Origin: JBOFGK01 sp051649085
GTDB taxonomy: Bacteria > Bacillota_I > Bacilli_A > UBA3375
Length of the DNA: 64,000 bases
NCBI GenBank assembly: GCA_051649085.1
Contig: JBOFGK010000060.1
Location: forward strand, 16,119-80,118
Reading direction: 5' to 3'
The notes under the pieces are model-generated. The model was not told where the DNA came from and did no database searches. It saw only the letters and a list, made by a program, of their open reading frames with translations. The translations under genes and the position numbers were made by a program. Shown here in pieces: positions 1 through 8,764 of the stretch (the first letter of the stretch is position 1; each line of letters opens with the position of its first letter).

Positions 1-600
1 AAACTACAACCATTTATCGTAACATTAGCTACAATGACAATTTTTAGAGGGGTAACATACGTTTTAACAAATGGTAAACCAATCTCAAATTTAACTACAT
101 CCAATTTCTTTGAATTTATTGGTCGTGGTGATATTGCTGGAATACCTGTGCCTGTAATTATTTTTGCAGCAGCATTTATTGGAGCGTATATTATTTTAAA
201 TAAAACAGTTTATGGTAGAAATATTTATGCAATTGGTGGAAATGAAACAGCAGCTATTCTGTCGGGATTAAATGCTAACAGAATCAAAACAAGTGTATAT
301 GTAATCGCTGGATTCTTATCAACACTTGCAGGGATTATTTTAATTTCTCGACTTAATTCTGCCCAACCGAATCTTGGAGTTGGATATGAGTTAGATGCAA
401 TAGCAGCAGTAGTAATTGGTGGTACCTCTTTATCGGGAGGACGTGGTAAAATTTCAGGGACACTTATTGGTATTTTAATCATTGGTGTAATTTCAAATGG
501 TTTAAATATAATGGGAGTTAATGCCTTTTATCAAGAAATAATTAAAGGATTGATCATATTAGGTGCAGTTTTATTAGATCGATTCAATAAAGAAAATTAG
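1..600 (+). CDS. rbsC: Ribose-type ABC transporter permease (partial, 5' end outside window)
   Basis: The reading frame is open from base 1 (it begins KLQPFIVTLAT and runs into MTIFRG), so the ATG at 34 is internal and the gene starts upstream of the window. The 199 residues are the C-terminal part of an RbsC-type permease, which forms the membrane channel of a sugar ABC importer. Visible family features are hydrophobic helices, the segment YGRNIYAIGGNETAAILSG (cytoplasmic loop that contacts the ATPase) and LDAIAAVVIGGTSLSGGRG. The next gene, 9 bases on, encodes the matching binding protein, as in rbsDACB operons. The substrate is inferred as ribose or a similar monosaccharide; related permeases carry other sugars or autoinducer-2. 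Confidence 0.9.
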   Translation, partial: KLQPFIVTLATMTIFRGVTYVLTNGKPISNLTTSNFFEFIGRGDIAGIPVPVIIFAAAFIGAYIILNKTVYGRNIYAIGGNETAAILSGLNANRIKTSVYVIAGFLSTLAGIILISRLNSAQPNLGVGYELDAIAAVVIGGTSLSGGRGKISGTLIGILIIGVISNGLNIMGVNAFYQEIIKGLIILGAVLLDRFNKEN

Positions 601-609
601 GAGATTCTT

Positions 610-1491
610 ATGAAAAAAATACTTAGTATATTAGTAGTTGCGGTTTTTATATTAGCAGGTTGTGCTGGAAACTCAGATCAAAAGACAATTGGTTTTTCAG
701 TTTCAACAATGAGTAATCCATTCTTCAATACAATGGTTGAAGGTGCGAAAACGGAAGCCGAAAAATTAGGATATAAATTAGTAGTAGTTGATGCACAAGA
801 TGATTCAGCTAAACAATTAACAGATATTGAAGACTTAATTGCCCAAAACGTCGATGTTGTTGTCGTTAATCCAGTTGATTCAAAAGCGGTTTCAAGTTCA
901 GTTAAATCGTTAAATGAAAAAAATATTCCAGTAATAACAGTAGATAGAGCAGCTGAAACAGGAGAAATAGTATCACACATAGCATCTGATAATAAATTAG
1001 GTGGTAAGATTGCAGGAGATTATGCAAAAGAATTATTACCAAATGGTGGAGATATTGTTATTTTAGAAGGGATCCCAGGAGCGAGTGCTACGATTGAAAG
1101 AGGAAGTGGATTTGAAGATGCTGTCAAAGGAAGTTTAAATGTTATTGAAAAGCAAACAGCTAACTTCGATAGAGCAGAAGGTCTTAAAAAAATGGAAGAT
1201 ATTATTTCATCGAAAGGTAAAAATATCAAATTAGTATTTGCACATAATGATGAGATGGCACTTGGAGCTGTGGAAGCTTTAAGAGCTGCTGGGATGACAG
1301 ATGTACCAGTAATTGGATTTGATGCAACAGATGATGCAAAAGCAGCAATTAAAGAAGGAACAATGAAAGCTACGATTGAACAACAACCATCACTAATGGG
1401 GAGTATTGCAGTTGGAACAGCCGGTAAAGTGATTAACGGTGAAACTACTGAAGCAAATATTCCAGTAGAAGTTAAATTAGTAAATGAATAA
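610..1491 (+). CDS. rbsB: Ribose-type sugar-binding lipoprotein
   Basis: A 293-residue periplasmic-binding-protein-like sugar receptor that delivers substrate to the RbsC permease. It starts with a lipoprotein signal ending in the lipobox LAGC (Cys18), so it should be lipid-anchored on the outer face of the membrane. The body has the RbsB pattern: GFSVSTMSNPFF near the start, DAQDD, LIAQNVDVVVVNPVDS, VITVDRAAE, SHIASDN, LEGIPGA, FAHNDEMALGAVEA and VIGFDATDDA. An AGGAG-type ribosome site overlaps the rbsC stop. It is the last gene of the operon and is followed at once by a terminator. Ribose is the likeliest ligand, but ligand choice in this family cannot be read with certainty. Confidence 0.9.
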   Translation: MKKILSILVVAVFILAGCAGNSDQKTIGFSVSTMSNPFFNTMVEGAKTEAEKLGYKLVVVDAQDDSAKQLTDIEDLIAQNVDVVVVNPVDSKAVSSSVKSLNEKNIPVITVDRAAETGEIVSHIASDNKLGGKIAGDYAKELLPNGGDIVILEGIPGASATIERGSGFEDAVKGSLNVIEKQTANFDRAEGLKKMEDIISSKGKNIKLVFAHNDEMALGAVEALRAAGMTDVPVIGFDATDDAKAAIKEGTMKATIEQQPSLMGSIAVGTAGKVINGETTEANIPVEVKLVNE

Positions 1492-1511
1492 AACCCAATT
1501 GGGTTTTTTCT
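1491..1511 (+). terminator. Rho-independent terminator after rbsB
   Basis: The palindrome AACCCAATTGGGTT overlaps the end of rbsB and runs straight into a T tract. Confidence 0.85.
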
Positions 1512-1595
1512 TTTGATTTATTGGTTTAATTCCAACGAACTGAATAGAACAGAAATTTGAATAAAACTGAAATCTGAAGAGAATTAAAAACTAAT

Positions 1596-1630
1596 AATGC
1601 ACTTAAGTTAATGCTTAGGTGCATTTTTTC
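1596..1630 (+). terminator. Second terminator-like hairpin with no gene in front of it
   Basis: AATGCACTTAAG and CTTAGGTGCATT form a stem followed by TTTTTT. It lies about 90 bases past the rbsB terminator with no recognisable gene between, so it may be a backup terminator or the remnant of a lost gene. The rest of 1512-1746 shows nothing else. Confidence 0.65.
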
Positions 1631-1746
1631 TAAGATACTATAAATAAATATTGAACAAAAGTAATGATAATAAATTGTAAAGGGTAATTATTCAATAAAT
1701 AGTTTGTAATTTTAAGTATTATATCCCACTAAATGAATTAATTTGT

Positions 1747-1776
1747 TATAATTTATTTATACCCCCTAGTGGTATA
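1747..1776 (+). promoter_or_regulatory. copA promoter with CsoR-like operator
   Basis: A -10 box TATAAT (1747-1752) is followed by the inverted repeat TATACC-CCCTAGT-GGTATA (1758-1776), ending just ahead of the copA ribosome site. The GC-rich centre in an AT-rich setting and the TATACCCC...GGTATA form match operators of copper-sensing CsoR repressors, rather than the TACAnnTGTA box of CopY. No csoR gene lies in the window, so the regulator is inferred. Confidence 0.6.
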
Positions 1777-1787
1777 AGGAGGATGAA

Positions 1788-3941
1788 ATGAAAAGAGCTA
1801 AATATAAAGTGGCTGGTATTAGTTGTACAAATTGTGCAAGTACGATTAAAAATGGATTTTCTAAAAAATATTCAGATGTAGTTTGTGATGTTAATGTGAC
1901 AACTTCAGAAGTGTACTTACAGTTTGATGAGCAAAAATATTCTGAGAATAATTTGAAAAAGACTTTAAAAGAAATTGGTTATCCTATAGTTGAAAATGAG
2001 ATGGGAAATCAAAATAAATTAATTATAGCGATTTTCTTGACCCTTATTTTAAATGTAGGAATGTTAACTCATTTCGAAATTTTTGCATTTATTCCAGATA
2101 TTTTCGCTAATCAATATTTACAATTGGTGATTGCGACAATTGTGCAATTTTATATTGGGTTTGTCTTTTATAAAAGTGCGTATCATTCAGCTAAGCAAAA
2201 AGTACTGGGGATGGACTTTTTAATTGTGTTAGGTTCAACAGCCGCTTATCTTTATTCGGTTATTGTGATTGTTGAAAGTAATTTGAGTCAAATGCCATTA
2301 CACTATCCATTATTTTTTGAAGTTGGAGCAACAGTGATAACAGTCGTTTTAATTGGAAAATTACTAGAAGAAAAAGCAAAAGCGAAATCGAATGATTATT
2401 TAGACTCAATGCTTAAATACGTTGAATTAAATGCAAATTTAGTCTTAGGTGAAAAAGAACTGGAAATTCCGGTTGAGCAATTAAAGCTTAAAGATAAAAT
2501 TGTCGTTTATCCAAATCAAAAAGTTCCAGTTGATGCTCGAATTATTGAAGGAGAAACGCATGTAAATGATAGTGTTTTTACAGGTGAAAGTAAGCCAGCT
2601 AAAAAACAAATAGGTGATGTTATTATAGGTGGATCTATTAATTTGGATTCAATTATTTATCTCGAAGTCGAAAAAATAGGTAGTGAGACAATGATTTCAC
2701 AAATGATTAGAACGTTAGAAGAAGCATCACTTTCAAAAACAAAAATTCAGTTATTAGCTGATAAAATTGCTTCTATTTTTGTACCGGCAATTATTGTAAT
2801 TGCAATTTTGGCATTTATTTTCAATATCTACTATTTAGATCAAGCACTTACAGTTGCTTTGACTCGAGCATTAACAGTAATTTTAATAAGCTGTCCATGT
2901 GCACTCGGACTTGCGACGCCTGTTTCAATTATTACAGCGAGTGGACTAGCTGCTAAAAATGCCTTATTATATAAAGGGGGAGATTTCTTCGAACAAGCGC
3001 CGAAACTGACAATGATTGCGTTTGATAAAACAGGAACATTAACAAATGGTGAGCCAACAGTTGAGTATTTTAATTTGAAAGAAGAAGATGTACCATATTT
3101 ATATGCACTGGAAAAGACATCTACACATCCACTTTCGCGTGCGGTCATAAATTATTTAGAAAATGAATATAAGCATGTAGTAACAGCTGTACCATTAAAA
3201 GTTGAAGATTTGACAGTACATAAAGGAAAAGGGTTGATGGCTTTAGTTAACGAAAAGCAAGTATTAGTTGGAAATTTAGAATTGTTCATACAAGAACAAA
3301 TTGTGATTGATCAGATTAAAGATAATTATTCAAAATTGGTTAATGATATAATGAGTGTCAATATCATTGCAATTGATGGAGAAGTTGTTGGTATTTATGG
3401 AATAACTGATCAGTTGAAAACTACAGCGAAACCTGTAATTGCTGAATTAAAAAAGATGGGACTTAAAGTAGTGATGATCACTGGTGACAATGAAGTTGTC
3501 GGAAAAAATGTTCAAGAAAAATTAGGAATCGATGTTGTCCATGCTAAAGTGTTGCCACTTGAAAAAGCGAAAATTATTGAAGAGTACATAGCAACAGGTG
3601 AATTAGTCGGATTCGTAGGTGATGGAGTGAATGATGCAGTTGCATTACAAACAGCAACGGTTGGTATTTCGTTTAAACAAGGTAGCGATTTAGCAATTAA
3701 ATATTCAGACTTAATTTTACTCAAACCAGATTTAAATTTATTGATTAAAGCAATAAAATTATCGAAAGCAACTTTGAAAAATATTCAAGAAAATTTCTTC
3801 TGGGCATTTGCTTATAACTTTATTGCAATTCCGTTAGCTTTTTTTGGTAAAATTGATATGTTAGTTGCGGCTATTGCAATGGGTTTTAGCTCAATTGTTG
3901 TTGTACTAAATGCACTGCGTTTAAAAAAAACAAAAATGTAA
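1788..3941 (+). CDS. copA: Copper-exporting P-type ATPase
   Basis: A 717-residue P1B-type ATPase that pumps Cu(I) out of the cell. It has one N-terminal heavy-metal-binding domain (GISCTNCA, Cys13 and Cys16), eight expected membrane helices, the actuator motif TGES (about 265), the ion-path motif CPC (369-371), the phosphorylation motif DKTGTLT (Asp413), an HP motif (HPLSRA) and the hinge GDGVNDAVAL (from 611). The last helices carry the YN and MGFSS residues typical of copper pumps. The hinge normally reads GDGxNDAPAL; here the Pro is Val. The strong ribosome site (AAGGAGG) supports the start. The CsoR-like operator in front supports copper induction. There is no copZ chaperone beside it. 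Confidence 0.93.
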   Translation: MKRAKYKVAGISCTNCASTIKNGFSKKYSDVVCDVNVTTSEVYLQFDEQKYSENNLKKTLKEIGYPIVENEMGNQNKLIIAIFLTLILNVGMLTHFEIFAFIPDIFANQYLQLVIATIVQFYIGFVFYKSAYHSAKQKVLGMDFLIVLGSTAAYLYSVIVIVESNLSQMPLHYPLFFEVGATVITVVLIGKLLEEKAKAKSNDYLDSMLKYVELNANLVLGEKELEIPVEQLKLKDKIVVYPNQKVPVDARIIEGETHVNDSVFTGESKPAKKQIGDVIIGGSINLDSIIYLEVEKIGSETMISQMIRTLEEASLSKTKIQLLADKIASIFVPAIIVIAILAFIFNIYYLDQALTVALTRALTVILISCPCALGLATPVSIITASGLAAKNALLYKGGDFFEQAPKLTMIAFDKTGTLTNGEPTVEYFNLKEEDVPYLYALEKTSTHPLSRAVINYLENEYKHVVTAVPLKVEDLTVHKGKGLMALVNEKQVLVGNLELFIQEQIVIDQIKDNYSKLVNDIMSVNIIAIDGEVVGIYGITDQLKTTAKPVIAELKKMGLKVVMITGDNEVVGKNVQEKLGIDVVHAKVLPLEKAKIIEEYIATGELVGFVGDGVNDAVALQTATVGISFKQGSDLAIKYSDLILLKPDLNLLIKAIKLSKATLKNIQENFFWAFAYNFIAIPLAFFGKIDMLVAAIAMGFSSIVVVLNALRLKKTKM

Positions 3942-3971
3942 AATAAATTCAAAGGGGAAAGAGGTTAAATA

Positions 3972-4649
3972 ATGAATGAAGATTCGATTTACAAATATAT
4001 TTTAGAACACGAAAATCCAACGGTGGAAAGTATTAGTGACTTTTTCCAAATAAGTGACTCAACTGCAAGGCGTGTGCTTAAACGGTTAAAAGAAGCAGGT
4101 TATATAATGCTTGAACATGGTGGGATAATCAAAGTTATTGATGAATCACGAGTTAGTATTGGTGATAACTATCGTGAACGAATTAATAACGATGAAAAAG
4201 AAAAAATTGCGAAACTTGCCGCCGGTAAAATTAATGATTTTGATGTAATTTTCTTAGATAATGGAACAACAATTAGAAAAATGTTCAAATATATTAAAGC
4301 AAAAGAAGTGACAATTTATACAAATGGCTATAAACATATTGAAGAAGCACTTAAGTACAATATTAAAGTGAATTTAGTACCAGGTGAAGTACTTGTTCAT
4401 GAAGCGGCAATTACAGGAGTTGAAACTTGTCAGTATATTTCTCAAATAAATTTCGATATTGCATTTATTGGTGGCAATGGCTTTCATCCTAAATATGGTT
4501 TTACAACCCCAAATTTAATAGAAGCACAAGTTAAACGACAAGTGATGTTGATGGCTGATAAAAGTTATATTTTATGTGATAAAACTAAAAAAGATAAAGT
4601 GTCTAAAAATAAATTTGCAGATTTCAAGCAAGAAATTTTGATTTCTTAA
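3972..4649 (+). CDS. DeoR-family transcriptional regulator
   Basis: A 225-residue cytoplasmic repressor-type protein. Residues 1-55 form a winged helix-turn-helix (VESISDFFQISDSTARRVLKRLKEAGY). The rest is a DeoR sensor domain related to sugar-phosphate isomerases, with DNGTT, TNG, GGNGFHPKYGFTTPNLIEA and DKSK-like (CDKTKKDK) motifs. Family members usually sense a phosphorylated sugar. It starts 30 bases after copA with its own ribosome site (GGGGAAAGAGG) and may be co-transcribed with it, but a DeoR regulator has no obvious link to copper and its target is not apparent. It is slightly shorter than the usual 250 residues. Confidence 0.85.
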   Translation: MNEDSIYKYILEHENPTVESISDFFQISDSTARRVLKRLKEAGYIMLEHGGIIKVIDESRVSIGDNYRERINNDEKEKIAKLAAGKINDFDVIFLDNGTTIRKMFKYIKAKEVTIYTNGYKHIEEALKYNIKVNLVPGEVLVHEAAITGVETCQYISQINFDIAFIGGNGFHPKYGFTTPNLIEAQVKRQVMLMADKSYILCDKTKKDKVSKNKFADFKQEILIS

Positions 4650-4773
4650 AAGGAATCTAATGAGTAAAGTTCCTTGTAAAATAGGGGTTTATTTCTATAA
4701 TTTGTGCTCGTTGCAGTTTAGATATTTGAAATTGAGCTAAAATTAAGTCCTTTTCTATAGTTTGGATAGATAA

Positions 4774-4836
4774 GTTTAAATTTTAAACACCCACTTAAAT
4801 AGATAAAAACATAGAAGGCTATTAATTTGTTATAAT
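4774..4836 (+). promoter_or_regulatory. Palindrome and -10 box upstream of the RNase J2 gene
   Basis: A near-perfect palindrome GTTTAAA-T-TTTAAAC (4774-4788) lies 42 bases upstream of a -10 box TATAAT (4831-4836). The RNase J ribosome site AGGAG follows at 4861. A related palindrome stands in front of the second giant surface gene at 53303. The role as an operator is inferred. Confidence 0.45.
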
Positions 4837-4869
4837 ACTTATAGTGTAACAATACGTTAGAGGAGCTAA

Positions 4870-6525
4870 ATGGATAGTAAATATAAAATAATAGCCTTAG
4901 GTGGGCTAGATGAAAATGGGAAAAATAGTTATTTAATCGAAACTAAAGAATCAATCATTCTACTTGATGCGGGACTAGCTAATTTTACAAATAAAACATT
5001 GGGAATAGATTATGTAATTTGTGATTATTCATACTTGGAAGAAAATATAAAAAAAGTAAAGGCAGTGTTTATTTCACACGGTCACTTAGATCAAATGGGA
5101 GCAATTTCACATTTACTTGAAACAATTAAAGTTCCAATTTATGGAAGTAACTATACGATTAAATTTTTAAAGTCATATGTAGATAAAAAGGATCATAAAC
5201 ATTTGAAAGAAATTCGCTACAATACAGCAATTAAATTGGATGATTTAGTAGTAGAATGTTTTACGTTATCACATGCAATCTATGGAAACTTAGGATTTGT
5301 AGTTGCTTGCGGAAAAGAAGCGTTAGTTTATACAACAGATTTCAATTTTGATCAAACCAAATCAAAATTTGGACGTACTGATATTGCGAAAATTGCTAAA
5401 TTAGCAGCGAAGTATCAAATAAAAGCGCTGATGATTGAAACGACAGCACTTGATGAATATGCGACAACAATAAATGAAGCAACATATATGCAAGCATTTA
5501 ATCGAACAGTTGAATCAACAAAAGGTCGATTAATTATAACACTATATTCTTCTAATTTATCAGGAATGACTAATATTATTCGAATGGCAGAAACACATGA
5601 AAAAAAGATTGTAATTATTGGTCGTGATTTACTATCATACGTAAACATCTCAAGAGAGCTTGGTTACATTTCTCATCAAAAAGATATTTTTGTTAGAATT
5701 TCGGACATGAAAAAATATCAAGATGAGCAAATAATAATTGTTGTGGCAGGTCTATACGGTGAACCGTTCTATGAAATTGAAAAAATGGCCAAAGGCTTAC
5801 ATTCAATTATTAGATTAAAAGAAACTGATCGTATTTTAATTGCTTCAAAGGCGTATGATGAAATTGAAAGTCATGCACAACAAATTTTAGATATTGTTGG
5901 AAGAAGAACAACGGATATTATTCAACAAACAATTAATGTTTCTGCACATTGTAAACAAGAAGATGCTAAACTGATGATTAACTTATTTGAACCAGAATAT
6001 ATTATTCCAATTAAAGGTGAGTATCGTAAGTTTATTGAGCTTCGAAATGTTGCAATGGCAATTGGATATGAAGCAGAAAAGGTAAGGATTATAAAAAATG
6101 GTGACATCTTAAACATTGATGAAAACTATGCGTTAGTTGATAAAAGAATTAAATTACAACAACAATTGATTTCAAAACAAAGTGAAAAAAACATCGATCC
6201 AATTATTTTGAAAGATCGTGAAATTTTATCAGATAATGGATACGTAACAATTGTTTTAATGTTTAAACGTGGTACAGATGAAATTATTCAAGAACCACAA
6301 ATAATTTCAGGTGGATTAATTCAATTTGATGATGATGAGAATTTAATGGAAGGTTGTATGAAAATTGTTAAGCGTGAAATTGCTGAAATGGAAAACAACC
6401 GTCAACTTGTCAATAAGTTAAAAATTAAAATAAGTCGCTATTTGAATAATAATATTGGGAAAACGCCAATGATTTTACCACTCCGTGTTGAAATTGATCC
6501 AAGAAATATTAATAAAAAGGGTTAA
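4870..6525 (+). CDS. rnjB: Ribonuclease J, J2-like (degenerate active site)
   Basis: A 551-residue metallo-beta-lactamase/beta-CASP nuclease of the RNase J family, acting in mRNA decay and RNA maturation. The N-terminal half has the fold's landmarks: LGGLDENGKNSYLIE, the metal motif at 70-75, LSHAIYGNLGFVV and TTDFNFD; the beta-CASP and C-terminal parts follow (VSAHCKQEDAK). The metal motif reads HGHLDQ where active enzymes have HxHxDH, and the late PVHGEY motif reads PIKGEY (Lys382). The same two kinds of loss mark B. subtilis RNase J2, the weak partner of J1. The gene lies directly upstream of ftsK, as rnjB lies near spoIIIE in B. subtilis. An active J1 elsewhere in the genome is expected but not seen here. 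Confidence 0.85.
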   Translation: MDSKYKIIALGGLDENGKNSYLIETKESIILLDAGLANFTNKTLGIDYVICDYSYLEENIKKVKAVFISHGHLDQMGAISHLLETIKVPIYGSNYTIKFLKSYVDKKDHKHLKEIRYNTAIKLDDLVVECFTLSHAIYGNLGFVVACGKEALVYTTDFNFDQTKSKFGRTDIAKIAKLAAKYQIKALMIETTALDEYATTINEATYMQAFNRTVESTKGRLIITLYSSNLSGMTNIIRMAETHEKKIVIIGRDLLSYVNISRELGYISHQKDIFVRISDMKKYQDEQIIIVVAGLYGEPFYEIEKMAKGLHSIIRLKETDRILIASKAYDEIESHAQQILDIVGRRTTDIIQQTINVSAHCKQEDAKLMINLFEPEYIIPIKGEYRKFIELRNVAMAIGYEAEKVRIIKNGDILNIDENYALVDKRIKLQQQLISKQSEKNIDPIILKDREILSDNGYVTIVLMFKRGTDEIIQEPQIISGGLIQFDDDENLMEGCMKIVKREIAEMENNRQLVNKLKIKISRYLNNNIGKTPMILPLRVEIDPRNINKKG

Positions 6526-6526
6526 A

Positions 6527-8764
6527 ATGCAAATAGAAAAAAAATATACAAATATTATTATAGCTGCATTAGTTTGTTTATATACCTTTTTAGGAACGAC
6601 AAACTCTGGAAGTCTCGGTTTAAACATTGATCAGTTTATGCAGTTTCTATTTGGTATAAATGCATATACTGTTTACATTTATATAGTACTTTTAGCTGTA
6701 CTTAACATACTTTTCAATAAAGAAAAAAAAGCCCAAATTTGGAAAAATAAATATTGGAATGCTACTCACATTTTGTTTGTAGCAACTTTTTTCACATTAA
6801 TGACTTCTAATGTGGAAATGACAAGAGAACCACTTATTGGAGTATTTGGTGAATTTGTCTATTCAAATTTATATTTTCTAATTGGAAATGCTGGGATTTG
6901 GGCAATTACAATTATGTGTTTTGCTGTTGGTTTTTATTTACTTTTCAATATCCATTGGTTAAAAACTTTGAAAGATTTTATTATTGAATCAAATGAGAAA
7001 AGTAAACAAACGCGAGCGGATAAACGGGCGCAAAAAGCTGAAAGAAAAGCACAAGAGCTCGCAGAACAAGATGATTTTGAATTTGATGAAACAGATGAAG
7101 AATTTACACAAGAGTTATCGTCTAAAAAAGAACCGGAGTTTACAGGGCCTGATTTATTTGCAGGTTTAGAAACTTTTGGAACGGTTAATTTAGAAGCTAC
7201 TGATTTAACAGGTACTAATAAACGGAAGATTGGAAATGGTGGGAAGAAAAGTCTTGATGATAGTCCATCAACAATTAATATTGATAGTGAATTTATTACG
7301 AATAATGATCACACTGAAATGTTTAAGCCGGTTAAAGGTAAGTATATTGTTCCTTCATTTGAATTTCTAGATGATTTAACAAACCAAGATCCGATTATTA
7401 AAAAGTTAAAAACTTCAGCTAATGAAAATGGACAAAAAGTTGTTGATGCTTTACAAATGTATGGATTGAAAACAACACTGTCTAACATCACAATTGGTCC
7501 GAATGTTACACGTTTTGAATTAATTCCACAAGCAGGAACAAAAGTAAATAAATTTACAAATTTATCGAATGATTTAGCATTAGCATTAGCGGCAAGATCG
7601 ATTAGAATTGAAGCACCAATTCCTGGAAAAGCAGCAGTTGGAATCGAATTACCAAACAAAGAAATGCTGGCTGTAAGTTTAAAAGATCTATTTAGGGAAA
7701 AGAAAAATAAACTTAATAATAATTTACAAGTACCGCTTGGAAAAAATATTGCGGGAGAAACAGTCTATCTTGAAATTAACAAAACGCCACATATGTTAGT
7801 TGCGGGAAGTACTGGAAGTGGAAAATCTGTTTGTATCAATTCGATTATTATAAGTATGCTACTAAAAGCAAAGCCTGATCAACTAAAATTAGTGTTAATC
7901 GATCCAAAAAAAGTTGAACTTACACAATTTAATCAAATACCACATTTATTGACACCAGTTGTAACAGAACCTAAAAAAGCGGCGGTGATCTTAAATAAAA
8001 TGGTTGCTGAAATGGAATTTAGATATGAATTATTTGCTCAAACGAATACTCGTAATATTGAAAGTTATAATGAAAAACTTGACTCAGAAAATGATTTTGG
8101 TTATTCAAAATTACCGTATATTGTAATTGTCGTTGATGAGTTGGCTGACTTAATGATGGTTGCAGCAGCAGATGTGGAAATCTCCATTGCACGATTAGCC
8201 CAAATGGCAAGAGCGGCTGGAATTCATTTAATTCTTGCAACTCAAAGACCATCAACAGATGTAATTACTGGACTAATCAAAGCAAACATTCCAACAAGAC
8301 TTTCATTTGCGGTTTCTTCCTCAATTGATTCGCGAACGATTTTGGATTCAACTGGTGCGGAAAAACTTTTAGGAAAAGGTGATATGTTGCTATCATTTGC
8401 CGGAACGCCACACTTTGAAAGAATTCAGGGGACATATTTAAAGGATTCAGAAATTGAAAGAATTGTGGAAATGATTAAAAGTCAAAACTCAGAATTTGAA
8501 AATCATCTACGTGAACAGTCAGAATTTGAAGAACAATTAACGGTTCAAGAAGAAATGAGTGAACTTGATCCATACTATGAAGATGCAAAAGAAATCGTCA
8601 TAGAAAATCAATCTGCGTCGACGTCTTTACTTCAACGTAAATTGAAAATTGGTTTTAATCGAGCCTCAAGACTAATGGACCAGTTAGAAGAAAATGGGAT
8701 AATTAGTGCAGCAAACGGAACAAAACCCCGGAAAGTGTTTTTAGGAGATATTGATGAAGATTAA
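6527..8764 (+). CDS. ftsK: DNA translocase FtsK/SpoIIIE
   Basis: A 745-residue septal DNA pump that clears chromosome DNA from the closing division site. Four N-terminal membrane helices (to about residue 150) are followed by a charged linker rich in K, R and E, then the motor: Walker A GSTGSGKS (427-434), Walker B IVVDELADLMM (about 533), the ARAAGIHLILATQRPS segment, and a C-terminal winged-helix gamma domain (LLQRKLKIGFNRASRLMDQLEENGII, read as separate parts) that reads DNA polarity. I start it at the ATG at 6527, one base after the RNase J stop, where AAAGGG gives a ribosome site; an upstream in-frame ATG at 6485 lacks one. Spacing indicates one operon with the genes on both sides. Confidence 0.93.
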   Translation: MQIEKKYTNIIIAALVCLYTFLGTTNSGSLGLNIDQFMQFLFGINAYTVYIYIVLLAVLNILFNKEKKAQIWKNKYWNATHILFVATFFTLMTSNVEMTREPLIGVFGEFVYSNLYFLIGNAGIWAITIMCFAVGFYLLFNIHWLKTLKDFIIESNEKSKQTRADKRAQKAERKAQELAEQDDFEFDETDEEFTQELSSKKEPEFTGPDLFAGLETFGTVNLEATDLTGTNKRKIGNGGKKSLDDSPSTINIDSEFITNNDHTEMFKPVKGKYIVPSFEFLDDLTNQDPIIKKLKTSANENGQKVVDALQMYGLKTTLSNITIGPNVTRFELIPQAGTKVNKFTNLSNDLALALAARSIRIEAPIPGKAAVGIELPNKEMLAVSLKDLFREKKNKLNNNLQVPLGKNIAGETVYLEINKTPHMLVAGSTGSGKSVCINSIIISMLLKAKPDQLKLVLIDPKKVELTQFNQIPHLLTPVVTEPKKAAVILNKMVAEMEFRYELFAQTNTRNIESYNEKLDSENDFGYSKLPYIVIVVDELADLMMVAAADVEISIARLAQMARAAGIHLILATQRPSTDVITGLIKANIPTRLSFAVSSSIDSRTILDSTGAEKLLGKGDMLLSFAGTPHFERIQGTYLKDSEIERIVEMIKSQNSEFENHLREQSEFEEQLTVQEEMSELDPYYEDAKEIVIENQSASTSLLQRKLKIGFNRASRLMDQLEENGIISAANGTKPRKVFLGDIDED

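Noticed and set aside
4650..4690. AAGGAA...TTCCTT after the DeoR gene as terminator
   Set aside because: Six-base stem with a long loop and no T tract.
6485..6526. Upstream start for ftsK
   Set aside because: No ribosome site, and it would overlap RNase J by 41 bases; the ATG at 6527 has AAAGGG.
8019..8255. Minus-strand ORF within ftsK
   Set aside because: Lies across the motor motifs; no start signal.
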